Shown: positions 16,237 to 23,375 of the stretch, piece by piece | Position numbering within the stretch: the stretch's first letter is position 1 | Layout: every line of letters begins with the position of its first letter | Assembly: GCA_964508975.1 (NCBI GenBank) | Contig: CAZDVQ010000059.1 | Span: 1 to 27,436 of the forward strand | DNA from: CAZDVQ01 sp964508975 | GTDB lineage: Bacteria > Bacteroidota > Bacteroidia > Chitinophagales > Saprospiraceae | Length of the DNA stretch: 27,436 nucleotides | Direction of reading: 5' to 3' | Notes under the pieces: generated by a model | The model's input: only the letters and a program-made list of their open reading frames with translations | Database searches by the model: none | What the model was told of the DNA's origin: nothing | Program-made: the position numbers and the translations under genes

Positions 16237-17412
16237 TTAAAGTACTCGAACTTGGGTATGCTCGCCGGGTAAACCACGCGCATCCAGGCCTGTAATCAGG
16301 TTTAGGCCTGGTTGTTTACCCACCTCAATACTACCCAGTTGGGCTTCCATTCCCAGGGCCTCTGCCCCGTTGAGGGTAGCCCAGCGCAGCATGGTTTCAA
16401 ACGGCACGTATGATTGATATTTGGCAATGGTTTTCAGTTCATCCAAGATGCTCAGTTTCCAGTTCGAGGTCAGGCTATCGGTCCCGACGCACACCTTTGC
16501 ACCCGCGTCCATGAATATTTTGTAATTGGGCAAACGATTTTCAATGTACAGGTTGGCATTAGGGCAAGTGGCCCAAAAAGTATGCTCGCTCCAGCGCATG
16601 GCCGTGGCCAGATCTTCGGCGCTCGTCAAAGTATTATGCACAAATAAACTGCGTTGTTGGGGGTTCATCCGTGCCAGCGCATAATGTATAGAGGTTTGCC
16701 CGATGGCCTCAAAATCGTCCAGTTTCATGCCAAAACCCTCGTAAAAACGCACAAAATCGCCTGATTTGGTCATGAACAGCTCGGTTTCGGGCAGGGTTTC
16801 TTGGTTGTGGATACTAATGGTTGTCGGCCCAGATTTTACCGCCTTCAACAAACCAAACAGCTTCTCCGACACCGAGTAAGGCGCGTGTGGCACACAACTG
16901 GCCGCGTCTTTCCCGGTCTTCGGGGCTTGTTGATACACCTGGTTGTATTGATCAAAAACCTTGTCTGCATCCTGGGTTTGCAGCAGGTCAAAAAACTCAA
17001 CAAAGGTAAAAAAGCGCAACTTACTGGCGGCTTTCAGCGCAAAAGTGTCGGTCTGGTTCGATATATCGCCCACGGCCACAATCCCGCCTTCCAGCATCTC
17101 TTGTTCGGCGGCCCGCATGGCCGTTTCAATCAGCTCGGGGCTGGCCGCACGGTTTTGCACCACGCTGGTAATAAACGGTATCAGTTGCGTCCCCGTGTTG
17201 ATGCGCCCTTTCATGTGCGACAGTTCCAGGTGACAATGCGCGTTCACAAAACCGGGTACAATAAGGCCTTCGTAGCGTTCAACACTGGCCAAATCATGTG
17301 CTGCCAGCGGCTCAATAGCCACGATAGTACCTTGGTTATCAAGCACTAATACAGTATCCACCAGGCGCTCGCCCGATACGGTATAAATGGCATCCGCCGT
17401 AATTTTACGCAT
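16237..17412 (-). CDS. Amidohydrolase family protein (TRZ/ATZ-type deaminase or chlorohydrolase)
   Basis: 391 residues with the amidohydrolase layout: a small N-terminal beta sandwich (MRKITADAIYTVSGERL), then a metal-binding TIM barrel. Metal ligands are the His pair in VNAHCHLELSH, His in SIHNQE, His in LFVHNT and the aspartate in VGTDSLTSN; the late NGAEALG and GSIEVGKQPGLNL blocks are typical of the cytosine deaminase-like branch. Branch members deaminate or dechlorinate nitrogen heterocycles; some, such as aminofutalosine deaminase of the menaquinone pathway, act in cofactor synthesis, but no other futalosine gene is in view, so the substrate remains open. The protein is cytoplasmic. It leads the operon with the radical SAM/SPASM gene 12 bp downstream. 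A GC-rich palindromic element lies just upstream of its start. Confidence 0.85.
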   Translation of the reverse strand: MRKITADAIYTVSGERLVDTVLVLDNQGTIVAIEPLAAHDLASVERYEGLIVPGFVNAHCHLELSHMKGRINTGTQLIPFITSVVQNRAASPELIETAMRAAEQEMLEGGIVAVGDISNQTDTFALKAASKLRFFTFVEFFDLLQTQDADKVFDQYNQVYQQAPKTGKDAASCVPHAPYSVSEKLFGLLKAVKSGPTTISIHNQETLPETELFMTKSGDFVRFYEGFGMKLDDFEAIGQTSIHYALARMNPQQRSLFVHNTLTSAEDLATAMRWSEHTFWATCPNANLYIENRLPNYKIFMDAGAKVCVGTDSLTSNWKLSILDELKTIAKYQSYVPFETMLRWATLNGAEALGMEAQLGSIEVGKQPGLNLITGLDARGLPGEHTQVRVL

Positions 17413-17434
17413 CTTATAATCCTTTTGTTCTATG

Positions 17435-17549
17435 TTTTTTGGGGCGCCCCGGCTACGCCGTCGGTCCCTTTCGGGGTTCGCTGTTCGCTCCGTGCGCTAC
17501 GCGCACCCGCGCCTGCGGCGCGGCCCTACAGGCACCTGGCGCAGGAGCG
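17435..17549 (+). repeat. GC-rich palindromic element, copy 4 of 7
   Basis: T6 run then GGGGCGCCCC, CGGC-tac-GCCG, CCTTTCGGGGTTCG, GTGCGC-tac-GCGCAC, CGCGCC-tgc-GGCGCG, CACCTGGCGC. Its right end touches the stop codon of the outer-membrane protein gene at 17551 and its left end lies 22 bp from the amidohydrolase start codon. Confidence 0.75.
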
Positions 17550-17550
17550 T

Positions 17551-18267
17551 TTAAAACCCTAACTCAATCCCAACTCCATACCGTGGTAGTTCTGGACGGT
17601 TAAAGCTATCTTTAAATAAGTTGCTGTAACGATACCTAAACACGAAGGCAAAGTTGTTGAAACCTAGTCGACCAACAAAATCTAAGCCTAGTGGCTCTAC
17701 ATATGGCAAACGACTGTTGATTACTCTCTGGCGGGCACCTTCGGGCATTTTATCGGTATACTGGTGTATTTTGTTGATGTTCCAGTAACCATGCACACCG
17801 AGGTCGATATAACGGCCTAAGGTGTTACCATGCTTCGGGATTCGGAAACGGATGCTCAACTCTGAGCCCAAGGCTGTAAAGCGGTAGCTCTCCCGAAAAT
17901 GTTGTAAGGTATCGGGTAAAACCTTGCTGCTTTTTTGGGCCAGTGCAAAAGAGCGGCCACTGATGCCCACACCCACTTGGAAGGCGAGCCATTCGGTAGC
18001 TTTGAGTTTGTAGCGCAAGCCAATTTGGCCTTCCCAGTTGCCGAGTACCTTGGTTGGCGCACCACTTTGGTCAACAAACATGGTTTCGACACTATAGTAG
18101 CTTCCAATATAATGCCGGCGGTTTTTCCCAAATTTAGAAGGGGCTTTATCTGCTAATTTAGTGGTATCACATACCTCATCGAGGATGATGGTTTGGGCTT
18201 GCAGGCGAATAGAGCCAAGTATCAAACAAACGAGCAACAGCAGGCGGGCGATGGGGGCAAACTTCAT
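17551..18267 (-). CDS. Outer-membrane beta-barrel-like exported protein
   Basis: The chosen start gives 238 residues beginning MKFAPIARLLLLVCLILGS, a signal peptide ending at RLQA before QTIILDEV. An upstream in-frame start at 18360 would add 31 residues, but that extension is encoded by GC-rich repeat copy 5 and would bury the signal peptide, so I reject it. The ATG at 18273 (MPMKF) is an equally possible start. The mature part has alternating amphipathic strands (IGLRYKLKATEWLAFQVGVG, ELSIRFRIP, YIDLGVHGYWNI, FAFVFRYRYSNLF) and ends VGIELGF with a terminal phenylalanine, the mark of an outer-membrane barrel substrate of the BAM complex. Function is unknown. No operon partner. Confidence 0.78.
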   Translation of the reverse strand: MKFAPIARLLLLVCLILGSIRLQAQTIILDEVCDTTKLADKAPSKFGKNRRHYIGSYYSVETMFVDQSGAPTKVLGNWEGQIGLRYKLKATEWLAFQVGVGISGRSFALAQKSSKVLPDTLQHFRESYRFTALGSELSIRFRIPKHGNTLGRYIDLGVHGYWNINKIHQYTDKMPEGARQRVINSRLPYVEPLGLDFVGRLGFNNFAFVFRYRYSNLFKDSFNRPELPRYGVGIELGF

Positions 18268-18312
18268 GGGCATATAGGAGTTGAAGGATGAGGAAGCCAG
18301 CGCGAATATCTG

Positions 18313-18430
18313 CGTTAGCTGCTTGGAGCGCACCGCGGCACGCGGTGGTGCCAAAGGCACCGAGCCGAAGGCGAGCGCGGCAAGGAGCGACGGCAGGCGG
18401 CTATAAAGCCACCTGCCGGAACGCCCAAAA
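18313..18430 (-). repeat. GC-rich palindromic element, copy 5 of 7
   Basis: Read on the minus strand it starts 3 bp after the RNase Y stop codon: TATTTTGGGCGTTCC, then an 11-bp stem (GGCAGGTGGCT-ttat) with one G-T pair, then CTCGCCTTCGGCTCG, GGTGCC-ttt-GGCACC, CCGCG-tgc-CGCGG, ending CAGCTAACGC. It lies between rny and the downstream outer-membrane protein gene. Confidence 0.7.
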
Positions 18431-18433
18431 TAT

Positions 18434-20107
18434 CTATCGAGCGTATGAAACAGCTCGTTTTTCGCGGATAACGGTCACTTTGATTTGACCAGGGTACTGC
18501 ATCTCTTCTTGGATGCGGTTGGAGATGAGGAACGAGAGCTCGTCTGAACGTTCGTCGCTCACTTTTTCTGATTCTACGATAACGCGTAACTCGCGACCGG
18601 CTTGCATCGCGTATACTTTTTGCACACCATCGTACTCGAGCGCGAGTTTTTCGAGGTCGCGGATACGCTGCATGTAGCTCTCGAGGATTTCGCGGCGGGC
18701 ACCGGGACGAGCACCTGAGATGGCGTCACAGGCCTGGATGAGCGGCGAAATGATGAATTTCATCTCAACCTCGTCGTGGTGAGCACCAACGGCGTTGCTG
18801 ATAGCAGGGTTTTCACCATATTTTTCACACAGTTCCATACCCAGCAAAGCGTGCGAAAGTTCTGTTTCTTCTTCGCCAACTTTACCAATATCGTGGAGCA
18901 AACCAGCGCGTTTGGCCATTTTGATTTGCTGGGGGTTGAAACCAAGCTCTGAGGCCATGATGGCACACAACTTAGCGGTTTCAATAGAGTGCTTGAGCAA
19001 GTTTTGACCGTAAGAAGAACGGAAACGCATACGGCCAACCATGCGGATGAGCGCGTTGTGCATACCGTGGATATTGAGGTCGATAACGGTACGCTGACCG
19101 ATTTCCATAATCTCGTCCTCGAGTTGTTTTTTGGTCTTGGCCACCACTTCCTCGATGCGGGCAGGGTGGATACGACCGTCGGCCACGAGGCGTTGCAACG
19201 AGAGGCGTGCAATTTCGCGGCGGATAGGGTCAAAGCTAGAGATAACGATAGCCTCGGGCGTATCGTCAACGATGATTTCAGCACCAGTGGCCGCTTCAAG
19301 GGCACGGATGTTACGGCCTTCACGACCGATGATTTGGCCTTTCAGATCGTCAGAATCCAAGTTGAATACCGAAACGGTGTTCTCTATGGCGTGCTCGGCA
19401 CCCATACGCTGGATAGACTGGATGATGATTTTTTTAGCTTCTTTGTTGGCCGTAGCTTTAGCTTCTTCAACACGTTCTTTGACAAAAGAAAGCGCTTCGG
19501 TTTCAGCTTTATCCTTGATTTGTTTCACCAACTCGTCCTTGGCATCTTGCTGGGTCAAGCGGGCTACTTTTTCAAGGGCTTTGATGTGTTCTTCGAGGGC
19601 TTTATCCAGTTTCTCTTGTTTTTGATCCATGAGCACTTGGCGCTCGGCGATAGACTGGAGTTGCTCCTGAACGGTATCTTTTACTTTCTCGAAATCAGTT
19701 TCTTCCTTTTTGAAGTCGTTAACTTTCTGCTGGAGTTGGTCTTTTTGTTGTTTGAGGCGGTTTTCGTACTCTTTCAACTGAAGTTCGCGTTCTTTGGCGG
19801 CGAGTACCTTCTCGTTGTTTTGCTTATCAAACTCCGACTGTTTGCGGTTGAAGTGTTCTTTAGCTTCAAGGATTTTGTCTTGTTTGATAGACTCCGACTT
19901 GCGTTTAACGTCGGCCAAGATTTTTTCGGCTTCTGATTCAGCATCGGCGATTTTGCGTTCTGCATTCTTCTTCGCGTCGGCTAGAATGCGTTGAACATCG
20001 GCGTCGATTTCAGCGTGTTTCTTCGAAACGCCCTGCCTGCCTCCGTAGAAGCCAGCACCGGCGCCCAAGAGCAGCGCGACGACACCTATAATAATTTCAA
20101 TACCCAT
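18434..20107 (-). CDS. rny: Ribonuclease Y
   Basis: 557 residues, the only start and length fitting the family. RNase Y is a membrane-anchored endoribonuclease that begins mRNA decay. Domains in order: an N-terminal membrane segment (residues 3-23, IEIIIGVVALLLGAGAGFYGG), a long charged coiled coil to about residue 240 (repeated AERKIADAESEAEKI and KEREL-type heptads), a KH RNA-binding domain (IIGREGRNIRALEAATGAEI) and an HD metal-dependent phosphohydrolase domain with HSIETAK, LLHDIGK and AVGAHHDE. It ends VIREKRAVSYAR, the usual C terminus. The gene appears monocistronic here: about 390 bp without a gene lies upstream and a palindromic element follows the stop. A long ORF on the opposite strand (18989-19936) is only its coding shadow. 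Confidence 0.96.
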   Translation of the reverse strand: MGIEIIIGVVALLLGAGAGFYGGRQGVSKKHAEIDADVQRILADAKKNAERKIADAESEAEKILADVKRKSESIKQDKILEAKEHFNRKQSEFDKQNNEKVLAAKERELQLKEYENRLKQQKDQLQQKVNDFKKEETDFEKVKDTVQEQLQSIAERQVLMDQKQEKLDKALEEHIKALEKVARLTQQDAKDELVKQIKDKAETEALSFVKERVEEAKATANKEAKKIIIQSIQRMGAEHAIENTVSVFNLDSDDLKGQIIGREGRNIRALEAATGAEIIVDDTPEAIVISSFDPIRREIARLSLQRLVADGRIHPARIEEVVAKTKKQLEDEIMEIGQRTVIDLNIHGMHNALIRMVGRMRFRSSYGQNLLKHSIETAKLCAIMASELGFNPQQIKMAKRAGLLHDIGKVGEEETELSHALLGMELCEKYGENPAISNAVGAHHDEVEMKFIISPLIQACDAISGARPGARREILESYMQRIRDLEKLALEYDGVQKVYAMQAGRELRVIVESEKVSDERSDELSFLISNRIQEEMQYPGQIKVTVIREKRAVSYAR

Positions 20108-20502
20108 TTGGATGGAAGTTTTAGGAATTTGGTCAATAAAAAAAGTTCACAATGCTTATCTGCTTTGTGTACAAGTTCCAAAACGGTGCTGAAATAGGAA
20201 ATACCGAAAGGCCACAAGCGCTAAAGGCACTTTGGCTACATTTACCCCATAAATTTTCCTGCTCCGTGAGCAGAAACCAATGTGTACATTACGTGGAAGT
20301 GGTTTGTACTGGTGATATGTTGTATGGTAAAAAACCGGAAATCTACTATCTAGCCGCCTGTTTCAGCGTAACAAGTACGTGACAGACAAAACTTTATGCT
20401 GAATAACGTGTATTCACTCGGTAAAAATACGATATGTTTTTCCAATTTTAGCAATTATTCCTGAAATAAATTATAATTTTGGCACAACAAATACAATTAA
20501 CC
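20108..20502. other. Divergent gene-free gap between rny and yegP
   Basis: 395 bp. It should hold the rny promoter (minus strand) and the yegP promoter. I see a weak CTGCT-ccgtg-AGCAG hairpin (20259-20273) and the TAATTTTG box at 20474. A 76-codon ORF on the plus strand at 20152 has no recognisable product and odd composition, so it is not called. Confidence 0.5.
20474..20481 (+). promoter_or_regulatory. Possible yegP promoter -7 box
   Basis: TAATTTTG matches TAnnTTTG and lies 21 bp before the ATG at 20503. It overlaps a TTG that would otherwise be an upstream start codon, which argues for the ATG as the true start. No -33 TTG is evident. Confidence 0.4.
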
Positions 20503-20829
20503 ATGGGAAAATTTGTCATCACCACACGCAAAAACGGTGAATTTCAGTTCAATCTGAAGGCTGGTAACGGCCAGGTAATTTTGAGCAGCGAAGGTTATAG
20601 CACTAAAGCTGCTTGTTTGAACGGCGTTGAATCAGTTAAGAAAAACGCTTCAGACGACGCCCGCTACGAACGCAAAGTATCGGCCAGCGGCAAACCATTT
20701 TTCAGCTTGAAAGCCGGAAATGGCCAGGTGATCGGTTCAAGTGAAATGTACGAATCTGTTGCTTCACGCGACAACGGCATCGAATCGGTTAAGAAAAACG
20801 CCCCCGACGCAGACGTTGTTGAGGAATAA
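20503..20829 (+). CDS. yegP: YegP-like DUF1508 protein
   Basis: 108 residues when started at ATG 20503 (MGKFVITTRKNGEFQF). A TTG at 20479 would add eight residues but lies in the likely promoter box, and the family starts at the first strand of the fold. The protein is two tandem copies of the DUF1508 (UPF0339) unit of about 50 residues: each has a strand such as GEFQFNLKAGNGQVI or KPFFSLKAGNGQVI, then SSE-x-Y and a GxESVKKNA helix. These small cytoplasmic proteins have no proven biochemical role; they are often expressed under stress. The gene is monocistronic and convergent with the alpha/beta hydrolase, separated by a shared hairpin. Confidence 0.9.
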   Translation: MGKFVITTRKNGEFQFNLKAGNGQVILSSEGYSTKAACLNGVESVKKNASDDARYERKVSASGKPFFSLKAGNGQVIGSSEMYESVASRDNGIESVKKNAPDADVVEE

Positions 20830-20852
20830 TTCCTCCCCCCAAATGCCCCTGG

Positions 20853-20885
20853 GGTGGTATGTTGTTTTATAAGCAACATACTACC
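20853..20885. terminator. Bidirectional hairpin between yegP and the hydrolase gene
   Basis: Arms 20853-20864 and 20874-20885 form a 12-bp stem with one G-T pair and a 9-nt loop containing TTTTAT. The right arm includes the hydrolase stop codon (20881-20883). A small GAGGAAT-a-ATTCCTC hairpin lies at 20821-20835. There is no long T run. Confidence 0.5.
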
Positions 20886-21636
20886 CTTGGGCTATCCATT
20901 TTAAAAACGTATCGAACGCCTGGAAACATGTCTCGGGCTGTTCAATCATGCCCATGTGCCCAACGCCGTCCAACACCACCAGCTGGGTCGTATCGGCCAA
21001 GTGCGCTTGTTGCAAACTCCAATTATAGGGTATAGCGCTATCCTGCTTGCCTACAATCATCAATACAGGGCATGCAAGCTCGGCCAATACCGATGACTGG
21101 TCGGGACGGGCAATCATCATTTCCAAGCTAAACAGCACGGCTGCTTCTGGTGCACATTGGCTGCAATGAGCAACATGTTGTTTTACAACAGAAGCGTTTT
21201 GTTCCACGAAATCGGGTGCAAATAAATTTGGGACCAGCTGTTTGACAAAGGCTTCTACGCCATTCCGTTGCACAAACGCGATATGTTTTTGGCGCGCTTC
21301 AATTTTTTCAGGGGCATCGGCAAAGGGGTGCGAATGGAACAAACACAATCCCTGCACAAATGCTGGATACAATCGGCAAAGGGCCAGTGCAATATAACCG
21401 CCCATCGAATGGCCGACCAGAACAGCTTGTTGAATACCCCTTTTAGTACAATCGCGATACAACAGCGCTGCCTGTTGGTCAATATCAGGCGAGGCAGGCA
21501 TTGCCGAAGTGCCAAAACCCGCGAGGTCAGGTGCATAAACCGTATAGCTATTGCTCAGCCGGGATGTAATATCATCCCAAATGTGATGGTCTTCGCAAAA
21601 GCCGTGGAGTAGTATAATATGGTCAATTTGGGGCAT
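20881..21636 (-). CDS. Alpha/beta hydrolase
   Basis: 251 residues of the alpha/beta hydrolase fold. HGFCEDHHIW near residue 11 supplies the oxyanion region, GHSMGG places the nucleophile at Ser77, the acid is the aspartate in IVGKQDSAIP, and the histidine is in DGVGHMGM near residue 227. The intervening cap (about 110-170) is short and carries HVAHCSQCAPEA. Such proteins are esterases, lipases, C-C hydrolases or haloperoxidase-like enzymes; the sequence does not identify the substrate. No signal peptide is present, so it is cytoplasmic. It is a single gene, convergent with yegP. Confidence 0.9.
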   Translation of the reverse strand: MPQIDHIILLHGFCEDHHIWDDITSRLSNSYTVYAPDLAGFGTSAMPASPDIDQQAALLYRDCTKRGIQQAVLVGHSMGGYIALALCRLYPAFVQGLCLFHSHPFADAPEKIEARQKHIAFVQRNGVEAFVKQLVPNLFAPDFVEQNASVVKQHVAHCSQCAPEAAVLFSLEMMIARPDQSSVLAELACPVLMIVGKQDSAIPYNWSLQQAHLADTTQLVVLDGVGHMGMIEQPETCFQAFDTFLKWIAQG

Positions 21637-21776
21637 ACAAGCTTCAATTTGGGGTAAAAATAAGCTGCCTTGATGATTAAGGAGATATTTTTTATTTGGG
21701 CATACAAATCGCGCGTCTCTACGGAGGGCGTGTGGGGATTATCCTGGGTGCACACGTAGGTGCGCCCCTACATTAA

Positions 21777-21884
21777 TTTGTCTGAACCTTGATTCCTTTA
21801 ATTATTTTGATTTTTGTGATGGCACACACCTCGTTTGCCTTTCACATTAATCATTAAAATCACATAAATCAAAGTTCAGACAAA
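21777..21884. repeat. Inverted repeat of the TTTGTCTGAACC family
   Basis: The left end TTTGTCTGAACCTTGATT (21777-21794) is matched by the complement of AATCAAAGTTCAGACAAA (21867-21884), with one mismatch in 18. The arms continue inward with TGATTTTTGTGA- and TGATTTTAATGATTA-like words. The element closely resembles the single arm at 6405-6450. Confidence 0.72.
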
Positions 21885-21890
21885 ATGACG

Positions 21891-22026
21891 CCAAGCGGCC
21901 TTGGCCCGCGTTAGCTGACCGTAGGGCAGCCGCACCGCGGCTGGTGCCGCCAGGCACGGAGCACCGCGAACCCCGGAGGACAGCGGCGACGCGGTAGCGG
22001 CGCAACGCCCCAAAAAAGAAAAAAAT
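21891..22026 (-). repeat. GC-rich palindromic element, copy 6 of 7
   Basis: Read on the minus strand: T-rich run, GGGGCGTTGCGCC, a weak GC stem, CTCCGGGGTTCG, GTGCC-tggc-GGCAC, CAGCCGC-ggt-GCGGCTG, then TCAGCTAACGCGGG. Same order of parts as copies 2, 4 and 7. Confidence 0.7.
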
Positions 22027-22117
22027 AGAGCCCGTAATAAAACATCACCGAAAAATACTTTGGCCGAACTTAAGTACCATAAGCTTGTTTAACCCTAACT
22101 TATTCAATACGCTTCAC

Positions 22118-22125
22118 TACCTTTG
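22118..22125 (+). promoter_or_regulatory. Possible promoter -7 box of the RND efflux operon
   Basis: TACCTTTG is a full match to TAnnTTTG and lies 28 bp before the adaptor ATG at 22154. A TTG at 22085-22087 is too distant to be a normal -33 element. Confidence 0.4.
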
Positions 22126-22153
22126 CAGCCAACTTTGAAAACAACTTAGCCCG

Positions 22154-23341
22154 ATGGAGCATACCGACAAAAACCCATTTGACAACTACGACAAAGATAG
22201 TAAGGCCACCTATGCCTCCAACAAGCACTTGATTCGCCAGGCGGTCATTGTATTGGCAGCGGTTGCCCTTTTGGCATTCTTGATTTTCTCCTCCAAGAAA
22301 GCTGGTGTAAAAACCGACCCAGCCCGCAAGCCGGACGGCGGTTCGGTAGCACGCGTGGTTGAAGGGCTTAATCCACAAGCGGGTCAAGCCAAAGCCAGCA
22401 TTACCATTAATGGCCGCTTAGTCGCCTACGAAAAAACAGAACTGTACGCAGAGGTTTCGGGCATGTTGCTCGAAACGGGCAAACCCTTCCGCGAAGGTGT
22501 GGTGTTCAACCAGAACGAAGTGCTGATGCGTATCGAAGACCGCGAAGCCCGCCTGCAAGTTGTAGCACAGCGCAGCGCATTGCAGGCATCCATCACGCAG
22601 TTTATGCCCGATATGAAGATTGACTTCCCAGAGAGTTTTGACGCTTGGAGCAACTATTTGCGTGGTTTTAGCCCTGAGAAAACCTTAACGCCGTTCCCCG
22701 AGCCACAATCTGACCGCCAGCGCAACTTCCTGGCGGCTAAAAATATCTACAACCAATATTACACCATCAAGAGTACCGAGGAACGCTTGGCCAAGTATAC
22801 ACTCGTGGCCCCGTTTACCGGTATGATTACCCTGAGCAATATCAACACTGGTACATTTATCCGTGCTGGACAAAAATTAGGCGACCTGATGAATACCAGC
22901 CGCTACGAGCTGGAAGCACCCATCCGTGTACGCGACTTGAAATTTGTAAATCTCGGCGCTACCGTAAGCTTAAGTTCGCCAGATATTGCCGGAACATGGC
23001 AAGGTAAAATTCAACGCATCGGCCAAAGTATCGACGCACAAACCCAAAGCGTGATGCTTTATGTAACGGTTAGCGGTCAAAACTTAAAGGAAAACATGTA
23101 CCTCAGCGGCGAAATCGCTTCCGGTATCGTTGACGATGCCGTGGAAGTGCCCCGCAAACTAGTGGTTAACGACCAACAGTTGTGGACCGTTCAAGACAGT
23201 GTGCTTGCGCTCGTGCCAGTACAACTTATTCGCTACAACGAAAATACCGCGTTGGTTCGTGGTCTGCCCGCAGGCACCACGGTACTCAAGGAAACATTCG
23301 CCGGAATGTACGAAGGACAAAAGGTACGCCTCGCGCGATAA
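22154..23341 (+). CDS. RND efflux periplasmic adaptor (membrane fusion protein)
   Basis: 395 residues. A cytoplasmic N terminus rich in Asp and Lys is followed by one membrane segment (about residues 27-47, IRQAVIVLAAVALLAFLIFSS). The periplasmic part shows the AcrA/HlyD order: half of the lipoyl-like domain (AEVSGMLLETGKPFREG, VLMRIEDREARLQV), a helical hairpin about 140-210, the other half (LVAPFTGMITLSNINTGTFIRAGQKLGDL), then beta-barrel and membrane-proximal domains. It links the inner-membrane RND pump to an outer-membrane channel. It anchors by a transmembrane helix rather than a lipid. The permease gene follows after 34 bp. No outer-membrane factor gene is in the window. Confidence 0.93.
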   Translation: MEHTDKNPFDNYDKDSKATYASNKHLIRQAVIVLAAVALLAFLIFSSKKAGVKTDPARKPDGGSVARVVEGLNPQAGQAKASITINGRLVAYEKTELYAEVSGMLLETGKPFREGVVFNQNEVLMRIEDREARLQVVAQRSALQASITQFMPDMKIDFPESFDAWSNYLRGFSPEKTLTPFPEPQSDRQRNFLAAKNIYNQYYTIKSTEERLAKYTLVAPFTGMITLSNINTGTFIRAGQKLGDLMNTSRYELEAPIRVRDLKFVNLGATVSLSSPDIAGTWQGKIQRIGQSIDAQTQSVMLYVTVSGQNLKENMYLSGEIASGIVDDAVEVPRKLVVNDQQLWTVQDSVLALVPVQLIRYNENTALVRGLPAGTTVLKETFAGMYEGQKVRLAR

Positions 23342-23375
23342 TCCTTGATTTGCTTATCTATCAAATGTTCGCAAG

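Larger units (their letters stand above)
21637..22153. other. Gene-free divergent gap with two repeat families
   Basis: 517 bp. It holds the hydrolase leader, a short GC-rich segment with GTAGGTGCGCCCC-type words (about 21700-21772), an inverted repeat of the TCTGAACC family (21777-21884), GC-rich palindromic element copy 6 (21891-22026) and the probable promoter of the efflux operon (22118). No credible ORF. Confidence 0.6.

Noticed and set aside
16801..17349. 182-codon ORF on the plus strand
   Set aside because: Antisense to the well-supported amidohydrolase gene; composition is that of a coding shadow.
18268..18360. N-terminal extension of the outer-membrane protein
   Set aside because: The added 31 residues are encoded partly by GC-rich element copy 5 and would precede a normal signal peptide, so the start at 18267 is preferred.
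18989..19936. 315-codon ORF on the plus strand
   Set aside because: It lies entirely antisense to RNase Y, reads as runs of Phe and Leu complementary to the coiled-coil codons, and has no recognisable domain.
20152..20382. 76-codon ORF between rny and yegP
   Set aside because: No family recognised, unusual Cys/His-rich composition, no good upstream signals. It could be a real small gene but the sequence alone does not support it.
20479..20502. TTG start eight codons upstream for the DUF1508 protein
   Set aside because: The TTG lies in the probable promoter box, and the family fold begins at the ATG at 20503.
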